From positions 744,001 to 808,000 of the forward strand of contig NZ_PYGD01000001.1 of assembly GCF_003014535.1 (NCBI RefSeq): a DNA stretch of 64,000 nucleotides, written 5' to 3'. Shown one piece after another: positions 37,601 through 44,852 of the stretch (position 1 is the first letter of the stretch; each line of letters opens with the position of its first letter). This DNA comes from Taibaiella chishuiensis. Lineage in GTDB: Bacteria > Bacteroidota > Bacteroidia > Chitinophagales > Chitinophagaceae. The translations under genes and the position numbers were made by a program. The notes under the pieces are model-generated. The model ran no database searches and was not told the origin of the DNA. It saw only the letters and a program-made list of their open reading frames with translations.

Positions 37601-38776
37601 GGATCAACGAATATCGTTGTAGAAGAATGTCATAATAACGAGTACTCCGGAACCAGTTCCGAAGTAAAAGTGATCTATAACGGTTCGGGCCTTACCAATA
37701 CCAAGGACGAAGCGGACCACTGTACCATGCCTACGGCGACTACCTACTCTACGTACGGTACACAGCCTAATATACAGATCACCATGCAGGGGCCTTGCGA
37801 AAGCGCTCGCCAGCCTGTAGTAGCTACGATCCATCCTAAACCTGTCGTGAACCTCGGACAAGACATCAACAAGTGTGTGGATCTTGGCCAGGAAGCAACG
37901 GTACTGGATGCCGGCGTACAGCCCAATAGCCCGCAATTCCTTTGGGACGACAACACCACCAGCCAGGTACGTGCAGTAACCCAATCCGGTACCTACAGCG
38001 TACGCGTTACCAACTCCTTTACCTGTGTTGGCGGCGATACCATCAACGTTACCCTGCGTAAAAACCCGGTTGTAAACCTGGGCGCCGATACCAGCGTATG
38101 TAATGGCGCTACCCTGACGCTCAATGCCGGTAATGACGGCGTTGCCTACTTCTGGAATACCGGCGAAAACACGAATACCATCGATGTGAATACACCGGGT
38201 ACTTATATCGCTTTCGTGACCAATGCCGAAGCTTGTATGAAGAGCGACAGCATTACCGTGAACATGCAGGGCGAACTGCCTACCATCCAGGGTATCAGCG
38301 TAACCAACAACGGTGGCTACTCTTTCTTCTATACCGCGGTTAACCCGATGAATGTAATCGGTTACGACTGGGACTTCGGCGACGGCAGCCCGCACGTATA
38401 CACACCTACGGCCAACCATACCTATGCCGCCGCAGGTAACTATATGGTTATACTGAAACTGAGCAGCAGTTGTGGTTTCTATTCCGATTCCTCTTCTGCA
38501 AACATTGTCGGTATCCGCCAGGTTGTTGTCGGTAACGATGTATTGTCGGTATATCCGAACCCCGCTACCGGTTCCGCAACGATCCTGAATAAAGGTGATC
38601 TGAAAATGGAGCAGGTATTGGTATACAATGTACTGGGCCAGGTCGTTTACCGTGCCAAAGCAGATGGCAACGACAAGCATACGCTTTCCTTAAGCGGTAT
38701 TGCCGCCGGTGTATACACGATACAGGTACAAACCGACAAAGGAATGGTAGCCAGGAAACTGGAAATACTAAGATAA
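34658..38776 (+). CDS. L4: giant T9SS-secreted protein without short partner
   Basis: 1372 aa. Signal peptide to about residue 33 (LCEGKLAYA-Q). Type A head (GFTFNYCGVDYTDVVASSNG; FKNWLWNYNASGAVISFQVK). Both internal slots hold type K-like modules: slot 1 GGYKHQFLIRASELIALGIA ... TPFVWDGNNLIVQTCWSN, slot 2 SKVQYLLTGSSLQAAGFSAG ... TPFYWDGSTNIVVEECHNN. The C-terminal block is 312 residues, two longer than in L1-L3, and more diverged (DLGQEATVLDAGVQP). PKD YDWDFGDGSPHVY; tail VYPNPATGSATI. It is the last member and is followed by a terminator and the convergent ispE gene, so no S partner exists on this side. Confidence 0.9.
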   Translation: MKKHYMFTRRLKGVATALVLSLLFLCEGKLAYAQIPASSYSYAPASGTFTEITGGTNVTDIESDEDYSGALPIGFTFNYCGVDYTDVVASSNGWLSFGSPTTSASYNDIGTLPDIKPVLLPLWADLAGDMGEARYEVSGTAPNRVFTFQFKNWLWNYNASGAVISFQVKLYETTNVIEYIYRPESSSIYGFSTAVIGIVDDAGTPNYLSLNNSSATATASSTTYTNSIATKPANGQIYRFTPPPNCAGATFPAPAAASVFPASVCVTGNVTLSITTAMPIVTNLKYQWQSSPTGAAPWTSLSAPVNQSTYSAAVSTPMYFRCRAICNGDTVAPAWTSTATPQVTVDNPGSATASNVSRCGPGTLVLTANGTASGPVLKWYTEPTGGAPIGTGSPFTTPYVPSTDTFYVTAGTTVVPGSQTLGAGALTTLYNEVTPFYGSYGGYKHQFLIRASELIALGIAPGSTLTSIAFDVTTTTGNTFDSFAVSLKNTTTNAYDDYPTALETGAVQVKTPANHTTSAGINTFAFTTPFVWDGNNLIVQTCWSNATTSNPTSEIKFDNLTFNATQYGMQDNAAAATVCDNPSVIGYSSLKRRPKIVFGYEASCQGPRIPVIATITPSPALVTTAPDVVCNNAVGNITVTPSGTPYTTYSWTPAADLYTNATGTTAYVAGSSATQLYFKATGAGEHVHYLFASNTTTGCNFADTVRIWNQPGNVTIHAIPDTICNGGTSQMSLVPATNYYPGSIQWDESADGVTFTPIPGATGTGYTTPVITTNHFYRARIKAGTTDCQVPEQLIVVSHPALVSTKDSFNCGVGTVVLEAETGGFSVARWYTSPTAIFPIGSGSPFTTPYLGATTTYYVAASSGTPQPGPTMIGSGTNYSDYTDVPYNLVYSGSKVQYLLTGSSLQAAGFSAGYITALGFDVITAGDEVENMSISMKPTSLTTLTAPNLETGLQTVFTAATYQPVSNTVNVHTFQTPFYWDGSTNIVVEECHNNEYSGTSSEVKVIYNGSGLTNTKDEADHCTMPTATTYSTYGTQPNIQITMQGPCESARQPVVATIHPKPVVNLGQDINKCVDLGQEATVLDAGVQPNSPQFLWDDNTTSQVRAVTQSGTYSVRVTNSFTCVGGDTINVTLRKNPVVNLGADTSVCNGATLTLNAGNDGVAYFWNTGENTNTIDVNTPGTYIAFVTNAEACMKSDSITVNMQGELPTIQGISVTNNGGYSFFYTAVNPMNVIGYDWDFGDGSPHVYTPTANHTYAAAGNYMVILKLSSSCGFYSDSSSANIVGIRQVVVGNDVLSVYPNPATGSATILNKGDLKMEQVLVYNVLGQVVYRAKADGNDKHTLSLSGIAAGVYTIQVQTDKGMVARKLEILR

Positions 38777-38792
38777 GTCGATAGCATAAACG

Positions 38793-38822
38793 AAAGGCGG
38801 TCTGTAAAGACCGCCTTTTTTA
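38793..38822 (+). terminator. Terminator after L4
   Basis: A perfect 11-bp stem (38793-38803 with 38808-38818), 4-base loop GTAA, then TTT. It lies between the convergent L4 and ispE genes. Confidence 0.9.
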
Positions 38823-38863
38823 ATGTTATGAATGGAGCATGAAGCAATATGATAAATGGGGCA

Positions 38864-39682
38864 TTAAGCGCAGTAATGTTCGCTGCATACGATGGGCAGG
38901 TCCAGTACTGCCCGCTGGCCCTTGGGAAAGATGCCATAAAGTGAAGAGCCGCTACCGCTCATTGATGCGTATACGGCGCCACCGGCGTATAACTGGTCCT
39001 TGATGGTTTGCAACACGGGATGCAGCTTGAATACCGGTACCTCGAAATCGTTGGCGATCCGGCCCCGCCAATCTTCCGGCCGGAGCGTGGCCAGTTGGCG
39101 CAGGTCGAAGCCTGCAGGCGCAGGTACGATATTGCGGAACGCATCGGCCGTGCCCACGTGGATAGAGGGACAAACGATCTGTATACTGTAGGCCGAAAGG
39201 TCCAGGGCTACGGGCTCCAGGCGTTCGCCCCGCCCGCCGGCAAAGGCAGGCTTGTTGAGTAAAAAGAACGGACAGTCGCTGCCCAGTTCCAGCGCATAGG
39301 CGCCCAACGTTTCCTTATCGATGCCCAGGCCGAAATGCGTGTTCATCATATCCAGCATAAAAGCGGCATCGGCCGATCCGCCGCCCATGCCCGCACCCAT
39401 AGGGATCACTTTATGCAGGTGTATGTCCAGCGGCTTTACCTGGCCGGGGTATTCGCGCAGCAGCAGTTGATAGGCTTTCCACACCAGGTTCTTTTCCGTA
39501 TCGCCTGCTACGGGCAGGCCGGTCAGCGCCATCGTTCCCCCGGAATTGCCGGCAGGCAGTATTTCCAGGGCGTCGCAGTAGGGTACGGGGTAAAAGAAGG
39601 TCTCCAGGTCATGATAACCGTCGTCGCGTTTGCGGGTTACATAAAGTCCGAAGTTGATTTTTGCATTGGGGAAAGACAGCAT
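38864..39682 (-). CDS. ispE: 4-diphosphocytidyl-2-C-methyl-D-erythritol kinase IspE
   Basis: 272 aa, usual length. IspE phosphorylates CDP-methylerythritol in the MEP isoprenoid pathway. It begins MLSFPNAKINFGLYVTRKRD, the family N-terminus with the substrate-binding Asn-Ala-Lys. The GHMP ATP-binding motif is IPMGAGMGGGSADAAFML (about 93-110). The third motif is YASMSGSGSSLYGIF near residue 240. The gene is divergent from the ABC ATPase gene at 39821 and convergent with L4. This indicates the MEP rather than the mevalonate pathway. Confidence 0.95.
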   Translation of the reverse strand: MLSFPNAKINFGLYVTRKRDDGYHDLETFFYPVPYCDALEILPAGNSGGTMALTGLPVAGDTEKNLVWKAYQLLLREYPGQVKPLDIHLHKVIPMGAGMGGGSADAAFMLDMMNTHFGLGIDKETLGAYALELGSDCPFFLLNKPAFAGGRGERLEPVALDLSAYSIQIVCPSIHVGTADAFRNIVPAPAGFDLRQLATLRPEDWRGRIANDFEVPVFKLHPVLQTIKDQLYAGGAVYASMSGSGSSLYGIFPKGQRAVLDLPIVCSEHYCA

Positions 39683-39744
39683 GTTCTTGAATTACGAAAA
39701 TGATACGGAAGCTAATTATATTTCGGCCGGCTGCAAATTATCAA

Positions 39745-39752
39745 TAAATTTG
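39745..39752 (+). promoter_or_regulatory. -7 box upstream of the ABC ATPase gene
   Basis: TAAATTTG, a perfect TAnnTTTG, 68 bases before the ATG at 39821 in the ispE divergent intergenic region. No clear -33 TTG is seen at normal distance. Confidence 0.45.
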
Positions 39753-39820
39753 AACTTTATTTCTTTACCCTAACAATCATAACCATCCCGGCCTACCGGA
39801 AATCCGTCCAAAACCTATCC

Positions 39821-40528
39821 ATGCAGGAGATCATAAGTTTAAGCGATATCAGGAAGAACTATTATTTAGGTAAAGAACCGGTGCCGGTATTGAAAGGCAT
39901 CGAGCTGTCTATTCTAAAAAACGAATACGTAGCGCTTATGGGTCCTTCGGGTTCCGGCAAATCTACGCTGATGAATATTCTCGGTTGTCTCGATTCGCCT
40001 ACATCCGGCTCCTACATCCTTAACGGCAAAAACGTGAGCGGTATGCAGGACGATGAGCTGGCCAAGGTGCGCAACGAGGAGATCGGTTTCGTATTCCAGC
40101 AGTTTAACCTGTTGCCGCGGCTTACCGCCTGGGAAAATGTGGCGGTACCCTTGATCTATGCGGGTGTGGGTAAAAAGGAACGCACCGAACGCGCGCATGA
40201 AATGCTGAAGCAGGTAGGGCTGGGCGAGCGGGCACACCATAAGCCCAATGAAATGTCGGGTGGCCAATGCCAGCGTGTCGCCATTGCCCGTGCGCTGATC
40301 AATACGCCATCGCTTATCCTCGCCGATGAACCTACGGGTAACCTCGACTCCAAAACCTCGATCGAGATCATGGAACTGTTCGGAAGTATCCAGGCGGCGG
40401 GTAATACGGTTATCCTCGTAACTCACGAAGAAGATATCGCCGAACACGCCAAACGTATCGTCCGTATTAAAGACGGTGTGGTAGAACGCGATGAACGCAC
40501 TGCTGACCGGGTATTAAAAACACAATAA
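39821..40528 (+). CDS. LolD/MacB-type ABC transporter ATP-binding protein
   Basis: 235 aa. Walker A is GPSGSGKST (41-49), the Q-loop lies in [20 protein letters not shown], Walker B is LILADEP (165-171) and the switch His is in [11 protein letters not shown]. The pattern [11 protein letters not shown] and the overall length place it in the LolD/MacB/FtsE class that works with MacB-type permeases in lipoprotein release or efflux. The signature is SGGQCQR, where most members have SGGQQQR; the change is at a non-catalytic position. No permease gene is adjacent; the next gene, seven bases on, is the cobalamin adenosyltransferase. The exact transporter therefore cannot be named. Confidence 0.88.
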   Translation: MQEIISLSDIRKNYYLGKEPVPVLKGIELSILKNEYVALMGPSGSGKSTLMNILGCLDSPTSGSYILNGKNVSGMQDDELAKVRNEEIGFVFQQFNLLPRLTAWENVAVPLIYAGVGKKERTERAHEMLKQVGLGERAHHKPNEMSGGQCQRVAIARALINTPSLILADEPTGNLDSKTSIEIMELFGSIQAAGNTVILVTHEEDIAEHAKRIVRIKDGVVERDERTADRVLKTQ

Positions 40529-40535
40529 AAACATT

Positions 40536-41099
40536 ATGGCATTCAGAGTATATACCAAAACGGGAGATAAGGGCAGCACCGGCCTCATAGGCGGTACCCG
40601 TGTACCCAAAGATCATATCCGTATCGAAGCCTATGGTACGGTAGACGAGCTGAACTCCGTACTGGGCGTGGTTACCGATCAGCTCGGCGATAAGACCATC
40701 AACGAATGGATACTGGAGATCCAGGACCGCCTGTTTACCGTGGGCTCTTCGCTGGCCACCGATCCCGATAAGGCGCCGAAAATGAAGCTGCCCGACCTGC
40801 ACGAGAGCGATATTAACTGGCTGGAGCAGCGCATCGACGAAATGGACGACCAGTTGCCCCAGATGAAATCCTTTATCCTGCCGGGCGGTCATGTAGCGGC
40901 CAGTCATGCGCATGTGGCGCGTTGTGTTTGCCGCAGGGCCGAGCGCCTTTGTGTACATATGCAGAGCAATGGCGAATTTGTGGCCGACGAGGTATTGAAG
41001 TACCTGAACCGGCTCTCCGACTTCCTGTTCGTGCTGGCCCGTTTTATCGTTCACCAGAATGGCGGGGTAGAAATTCCCTGGCGCCCGCGGATCCAGTAA
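40536..41099 (+). CDS. PduO-type ATP:cob(I)alamin adenosyltransferase
   Basis: 187 aa. The N-terminus MAFRVYTKTGDKGSTGLIGG contains the ATP-binding motif TKTGDKGxTGL, followed by the basic motif KDHIRIEAYGTVDELNSVLG. Later conserved residues HVARCVCRRAER and the ending YLNRLSDFLFVLARF complete the family pattern. The enzyme transfers adenosyl from ATP to cob(I)alamin to make coenzyme B12. It begins seven bases after the ABC ATPase and is almost surely cotranscribed with it. The presence of a B12-dependent MetH in the same window shows cobalamin use, though MetH needs methylcobalamin instead. Confidence 0.93.
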   Translation: MAFRVYTKTGDKGSTGLIGGTRVPKDHIRIEAYGTVDELNSVLGVVTDQLGDKTINEWILEIQDRLFTVGSSLATDPDKAPKMKLPDLHESDINWLEQRIDEMDDQLPQMKSFILPGGHVAASHAHVARCVCRRAERLCVHMQSNGEFVADEVLKYLNRLSDFLFVLARFIVHQNGGVEIPWRPRIQ

Positions 41100-41131
41100 C
41101 TACCAGATTCTTACTTTACCTATAAAAAATA

Positions 41132-41165
41132 AACCACCTGCAGGCCATTGCAGGTGGTTATTTTT
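41132..41165. terminator. Bidirectional terminator between adenosyltransferase and barrel genes
   Basis: A perfect 11-bp stem (41132-41142 with 41149-41159) flanked by A-rich and T-rich tracts on either side, serving both convergent genes. Confidence 0.9.
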
Positions 41166-41183
41166 ATGATGGGATGGATAGGA

Positions 41184-41837
41184 TTAAAATTTGTAACCTA
41201 CACCCAGCTGGATAGCGCTGAGGCGATAAGAAGGATCGTTGTTTTTGATTTCTTTGAACATGCTGCCGAAATAGTAATTATACCGGGCATCGACGAAAAA
41301 GCCTTTGTGAATGTAATAGGTAGCTCCTACCAGCGCTCCTACCTGTACGGTTTGCAGGCGGTCTATATCGCTTTTGTTGTTGATGGTAGTGGTTACGGTA
41401 TTGCCTTCAGAAACGCTTTCCGTTTTGGTCCGGCTGGCCACATTGAAGTTTACAGAGCCGCCCGCGTTAAAGCTAAGCTGCGGAATCACGAAGTACTTGA
41501 TCATGATGGGGACGGAGATCTGCGCGAGGTCTGTTTTTGCCGTCATCTTCACCAGGTTGCTGTTGGTGTACTTCTGCTTGGCATTATGATAGGAAAACAA
41601 CGCTTCCACCTGGCCTTTAAATTTAGAGCCTGCAGGTCCTGAGATCTCCAGCAAACCACCGCCGTATGCACCGAAGCCGAATGCATTTTTATTGCCGGGG
41701 AAAGCGCTGTTGTCTGAGAGGCCGATATGCGATAGGTTACCACCTGCTTTTACGCCGAAGCGCAGCGGTGACCGTTCCTGGGCATAAGTAAGCGCGGAAG
41801 AGGACAGGGCGAGTAAAAGAACCGGGAATTTTTTCAT
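41184..41837 (-). CDS. PorT-like outer-membrane beta-barrel protein (OMP_b-brl_2)
   Basis: 217 aa with signal peptide (MKKFPVLLLALSSSALTYA-Q). The mature part begins FGVKAGGNLSHIGLSD, typical of the PorT-family barrels, and ends in an aromatic residue (LSAIQLGVGYKF), the usual outer-membrane insertion signature. Middle strands include FKGQVEALFSYHNAKQKY and VGALVGATYYIHKGFFVDAR. The family holds many proteins of unknown function; it should not be called PorT itself without comparison. The gene is single, with a shared bidirectional terminator downstream. Confidence 0.85.
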   Translation of the reverse strand: MKKFPVLLLALSSSALTYAQERSPLRFGVKAGGNLSHIGLSDNSAFPGNKNAFGFGAYGGGLLEISGPAGSKFKGQVEALFSYHNAKQKYTNSNLVKMTAKTDLAQISVPIMIKYFVIPQLSFNAGGSVNFNVASRTKTESVSEGNTVTTTINNKSDIDRLQTVQVGALVGATYYIHKGFFVDARYNYYFGSMFKEIKNNDPSYRLSAIQLGVGYKF

Positions 41838-42058
41838 AACGTTTTTGTTTTATTCGGGAATTTAACCGCAAAGTAAACGTATGGTTTATTGCTCCTGAGC
41901 TGTTTATCATTATTTTATGATTTCTATGGGAAACCATTAATTCGCTGTAAATGGCTACAGGTAAGCGATTTAGCGCATCCTCCCGGAACAAACATTACGA
42001 ATGTTTTCACATTTTTTAAGGCCTTTTATGCAGGAAGCAATGATCTCTTATGCAGGTT

Positions 42059-43192
42059 TTATCCTGCCTCGGTCTCCATCACGGCGGCAATCTCCGCCAC
42101 CACTTCGTCGATCTGTGCCCGGGTAACATTGGGCATACAGATAATATGGCTGAAGCCCTGCTCTGAAGCCAGCTGCCACTTCTGCCGTATGGGTTCCGGC
42201 GGCTCGGGGAATACTACCGTTATTGCATTGGGATTGCGCCAGGCATCCAGGCCCAGTTCCCGCAGGCGCTGCTCGGCATAGGCAGCCGTTTCCAGGCTAT
42301 GCATGGCGCGGGCCTTAAGGCCTTCGATACCATGTTTGCTGATGGCGTACCAGAGAAACAGCGGGCTATGCCCATTGCGCGATCCTGTAATCGTAGTATC
42401 CATACTGCCGATATAAGCCACCGAACGGGCTATACGGTCGCGGTTCGACTTCTTGGCCACTACTACGCCGCAAGGCATAGGCGAGCCTACAAATTTATGA
42501 CCGCTTACGGCAATACTGTCTACGCCGTCTGCAAAGTCGAAAGCCGGCCTGGGATCGATAAACGCACTGTAGGTGCCTGACAGGGCGCCATCGGCATGGA
42601 TATAATGGTTCTTAACCGCCATATCCTTCAGGATCTGTCTAATGCGGCGTACATCGTCGCGGGCCTCGGTCATAGTGGTGCCGATATTGGCCAGGATGAT
42701 CACCGGTTTATCGCGGTTCAGCTGTATGGTATTGCGCAGGTCTTCGTAATCGATCTCCCCGTTTTCCTGGGCGCGGATCACGATCGAAGGCATATGAAGC
42801 AGGTGCAGGTTCTTGTGTACGCTGTAGTGCGTGGCTTCCGAATAATAGACCATAGCATTGGGATACAGCTCGCGGGCCAGGTACAGGCCGTACAGGTTGC
42901 CTTCCGAACCGCCATTGGTTACATAACCCCACCAGTTATCGGCCGGTGCGCGGAATAGTTCTGCAAAGAACTGTACTACTTCTTTTTCCGCATCCCGGGT
43001 ATCTACTGCATAGGTAGAGTCGACAAAGGGATCGCCGAGGTTATTGAGCGGGTACTGCAGGAAAGGCAGCAGTTCCGAATAATCAAAATCTTTGGACACC
43101 GGGTAGCCCAGGAAGTTGGCGGTACGCTCGCGCAATTGTTTGCCCAGGGTTTCAAGTGTGGTACTGAGTTCGGATGACTGCATGGATTTCAT
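42059..43192 (-). CDS. PLP-dependent histidine decarboxylase-like enzyme
   Basis: 377 aa, matching the length of Gram-negative PLP histidine decarboxylases. Motifs: WGYVTNGGSEGNLYGLYLAR (88-107), THYSVHKNL with the PLP-stacking His122, YIHADGALSG with Asp201, and the PLP lysine Lys233 in AVSGHKFVGSPMPCG. TITGSRNGHSPLFLWYAI and GLDAWRNPNAITVVFP also match what I recall of the Morganella-type enzyme. The predicted reaction is histidine to histamine plus CO2. Related group-II enzymes in plants decarboxylate serine, so the substrate is not certain. The gene is divergent from an Lrp/AsnC-type regulator, a common arrangement for amino-acid-responsive control (inference). Confidence 0.85.
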   Translation of the reverse strand: MKSMQSSELSTTLETLGKQLRERTANFLGYPVSKDFDYSELLPFLQYPLNNLGDPFVDSTYAVDTRDAEKEVVQFFAELFRAPADNWWGYVTNGGSEGNLYGLYLARELYPNAMVYYSEATHYSVHKNLHLLHMPSIVIRAQENGEIDYEDLRNTIQLNRDKPVIILANIGTTMTEARDDVRRIRQILKDMAVKNHYIHADGALSGTYSAFIDPRPAFDFADGVDSIAVSGHKFVGSPMPCGVVVAKKSNRDRIARSVAYIGSMDTTITGSRNGHSPLFLWYAISKHGIEGLKARAMHSLETAAYAEQRLRELGLDAWRNPNAITVVFPEPPEPIRQKWQLASEQGFSHIICMPNVTRAQIDEVVAEIAAVMETEAG

Positions 43193-43218
43193 ATGCTTAA
43201 AAAAGTATAAATATGCTA

Positions 43219-43226
43219 CAAAATTA
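43219..43226 (-). promoter_or_regulatory. -7 box of the decarboxylase gene
   Basis: TAATTTTG on the minus strand, a perfect TAnnTTTG, 26 bases before the ATG at 43192, in the region shared with the divergent lrp-like gene. Confidence 0.5.
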
Positions 43227-43252
43227 AAATTATCGCATGTATTATGCTGTAT

Positions 43253-43287
43253 TTTGGTCTGTTATAGTAAATAAACACCTATTTTTG
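43253..43287 (+). promoter_or_regulatory. Promoter of the Lrp/AsnC-type gene
   Basis: TTTG at 43253-43256 and TATTTTTG at 43280-43287, 23 bases apart. It lies upstream of a TTG-initiated frame extension at 43314 but fits best with the ATG at 43356. Only about 26 bases separate it from the opposing -7 box, so one bound regulator could control both genes. Confidence 0.55.
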
Positions 43288-43355
43288 ATAAATAACAGTG
43301 TTTTTATACTGTTTTGTGTATAACGACTATCCCCAACAGTAAAAAAGAACTCCGT

Positions 43356-43823
43356 ATGCCTTACCGTCCCGATGCTACCGACAAACGTATCCTTAAACTG
43401 CTGCAGGCCAACGGCAGGCTCAGCGCCAAGGAGATCGCAGATAAGATAGGGCTCACGGTCACACCCACCTACGAGCGCATCCGTAAGATCGAGCAATCCG
43501 GCATTATCCGGTCGGTAGTGGCTTTGCTCGACCGCGAGCAGCTCGACCTGAAAACGGTGGTATACTGTAATGTATCGCTGCAGGTGCACGCCCTGCGGGT
43601 ATTACAGCAGTTCGAAAAAGCGGTGCGTAAAATGGAAGAGGTGATGGAATGTTACCACATTACCGGCAATTTTGACTACCTGCTTAAAGTAGCGGTACCG
43701 GATATGAATGCCTATCAGAAATTCCTGACGCAGAAACTGGCGGCCCTCGATCATATCGCGCAGGTGCACAGTAATTTCGTAATGACCGATGTGAAATATA
43801 CTACTGCTTATGAAATAGCCTGA
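43356..43823 (+). CDS. Lrp/AsnC family transcriptional regulator
   Basis: 155 aa from the ATG at 43356 (MPYRPDATDKRILKLLQANG). The helix-turn-helix covers about residues 6-55 (RLSAKEIADKIGLTVTPTYERIRKIEQSGII). The C-terminal RAM domain (about 70-150) binds an amino acid and mediates oligomerisation; GNFDYLLKVAVPDMNAYQKF is the characteristic Gly-x-x-Asp-Tyr segment. It is divergent from the decarboxylase gene across a 163-bp AT-rich region and probably regulates it and itself. A TTG start at 43314 is possible but gives a non-conserved leader. Confidence 0.92.
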   Translation: MPYRPDATDKRILKLLQANGRLSAKEIADKIGLTVTPTYERIRKIEQSGIIRSVVALLDREQLDLKTVVYCNVSLQVHALRVLQQFEKAVRKMEEVMECYHITGNFDYLLKVAVPDMNAYQKFLTQKLAALDHIAQVHSNFVMTDVKYTTAYEIA

Positions 43824-43875
43824 GCCCGGGCAATAAGTAAAACCAGGCCCCGTTATTTACGGACTATACTATGTT

Positions 43876-44799
43876 ATGAAAATACCTGCCTGTAAACAAC
43901 TGTCATGCCTTATACTCCTGGTGCTGTGCTGCACCCTGGTAACAGCACCTGCCGGCGCGCAGGTAAGCGGCACTGTTAAAGACGATGCAAGCGGCGAAGC
44001 ATTGCCCTATGCCAATATCCAGGTACTCGACCGGGAGGGTGGCACATCGGCCGATGAGCAGGGACGCTTTACGCTTACCGTTGCAGACAGTGCGGCAACA
44101 TTGGTAATCAGTGCCACGGGTTACCAGCCGTTATACATACGGGCCGGCGATGGCAACAGGTTCAGGTTGCATAAAGCGCCGGTGCAATTGCAGGAAGTAA
44201 CGGTAAGGAGTAGCCGCAAAGGGCTGGTACAAAAGATCGGCATGTTTAAGAAATCGGATATCCGGCATCATTTTGCTGCGCATAGAACACCCTGGGTACT
44301 GGCACGTTATTTTCCGTATGCAGACAGTTACAGCAGAACGCCTTTTCTGAAATCAGTAATGTTAGCGACCTATAGCGATGTAAAAGACGGGGTCTTTAAC
44401 CTGCGGTTGTACCGTATGGGCAAGGATGGGCAACCCGGTGCATACCTCTATGGCGACCCTATAATCGGGCATGCCAAAAAGGGAAAACGGAATACCGTGG
44501 TCGACCTTTCGGCATTACAGATCCCTTTCCCGGAAGAAGGCATTTTTATCGGGGTAGAATTTATGCTGACGGCGCAAAACGCGTATACCATCAGTGTTGC
44601 AGAAGAAGGCAAAAAGACAGTAAAAACGGTCACTTATGCACCCCGGATCGGTGCTTTGCTGGCCGATACCGATAACGGTATGCTTACGTTTACCAGGGGG
44701 GAATGGGAAAAAAAATTACGCAATAATGATCCGTATGCGCCCCCGGCTTTCCGGGACAAATACAGCATCCTTGCTGTAGAACTTACCCTGGCGGATTAA
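43876..44799 (+). CDS. Secreted protein with carboxypeptidase-regulatory-like domain
   Basis: 307 aa. Signal peptide (LLVLCCTLVTAPAGA-Q, about residue 29). Residues 30-108 form a CarboxypepD_reg-like beta-sandwich (VSGTVKDDASGEALPYANIQ, TLVISATGYQPL), then QLQEVTVRSSRKGLVQKIG resembles the region that precedes TonB-dependent plugs, but no barrel follows. The remainder (about 135-305) is an unrecognised domain with FNLRLYRMGKDGQPGAYLYG and FPEEGIFIGVEFML. Similar two-domain proteins are common in Bacteroidetes and of unknown function; I place it in the periplasm or at the outer membrane. Confidence 0.75.
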   Translation: MKIPACKQLSCLILLVLCCTLVTAPAGAQVSGTVKDDASGEALPYANIQVLDREGGTSADEQGRFTLTVADSAATLVISATGYQPLYIRAGDGNRFRLHKAPVQLQEVTVRSSRKGLVQKIGMFKKSDIRHHFAAHRTPWVLARYFPYADSYSRTPFLKSVMLATYSDVKDGVFNLRLYRMGKDGQPGAYLYGDPIIGHAKKGKRNTVVDLSALQIPFPEEGIFIGVEFMLTAQNAYTISVAEEGKKTVKTVTYAPRIGALLADTDNGMLTFTRGEWEKKLRNNDPYAPPAFRDKYSILAVELTLAD

Positions 44800-44807
44800 A
44801 CATCAGC

Positions 44808-44839
44808 AAACAGCCCGGAACCTGTGTTCCGGGCTGTTT
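44808..44839. terminator. Bidirectional terminator between convergent genes
   Basis: A perfect 13-bp stem (44808-44820 with 44827-44839), 6-base loop, followed on the plus strand by GTTTTCTTCTGTTTT; it also follows the minus-strand metH gene. Confidence 0.9.
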
Positions 44840-44852
44840 GTTTTCTTCTGTT

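Larger units (their letters stand above)
15841..38776 (+). repeat. Tandem array of seven paralogous T9SS surface-protein genes (L1-S1-L2-S2-L3-S3-L4)
   Basis: Seven intact same-strand genes alternate in length: 1338, 606, 1389, 577, 1346, 611 and 1372 aa. L genes share a C-terminal block of 310 residues (L1 from 18925, L2 from 25230, L3 from 31518; 312 residues in L4 from 37838). S genes share a different C-terminal half containing a CARDB-like domain, an Ig-like domain, a PKD and a sorting tail. DNA identity is high in the C-terminal blocks, including 50 identical bases at 19585-19634 and 25890-25939. Each gene is followed by its own hairpin. Gaps inside pairs are 75-117 bp and between pairs 239-418 bp. 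Confidence 0.93.

Noticed and set aside
15841-38776. Array as a CRISPR, prophage or mobile island
   Set aside because: No integrase, transposase, terminal repeats or attachment sites are visible, and base composition and codon use look like those of the neighbours.
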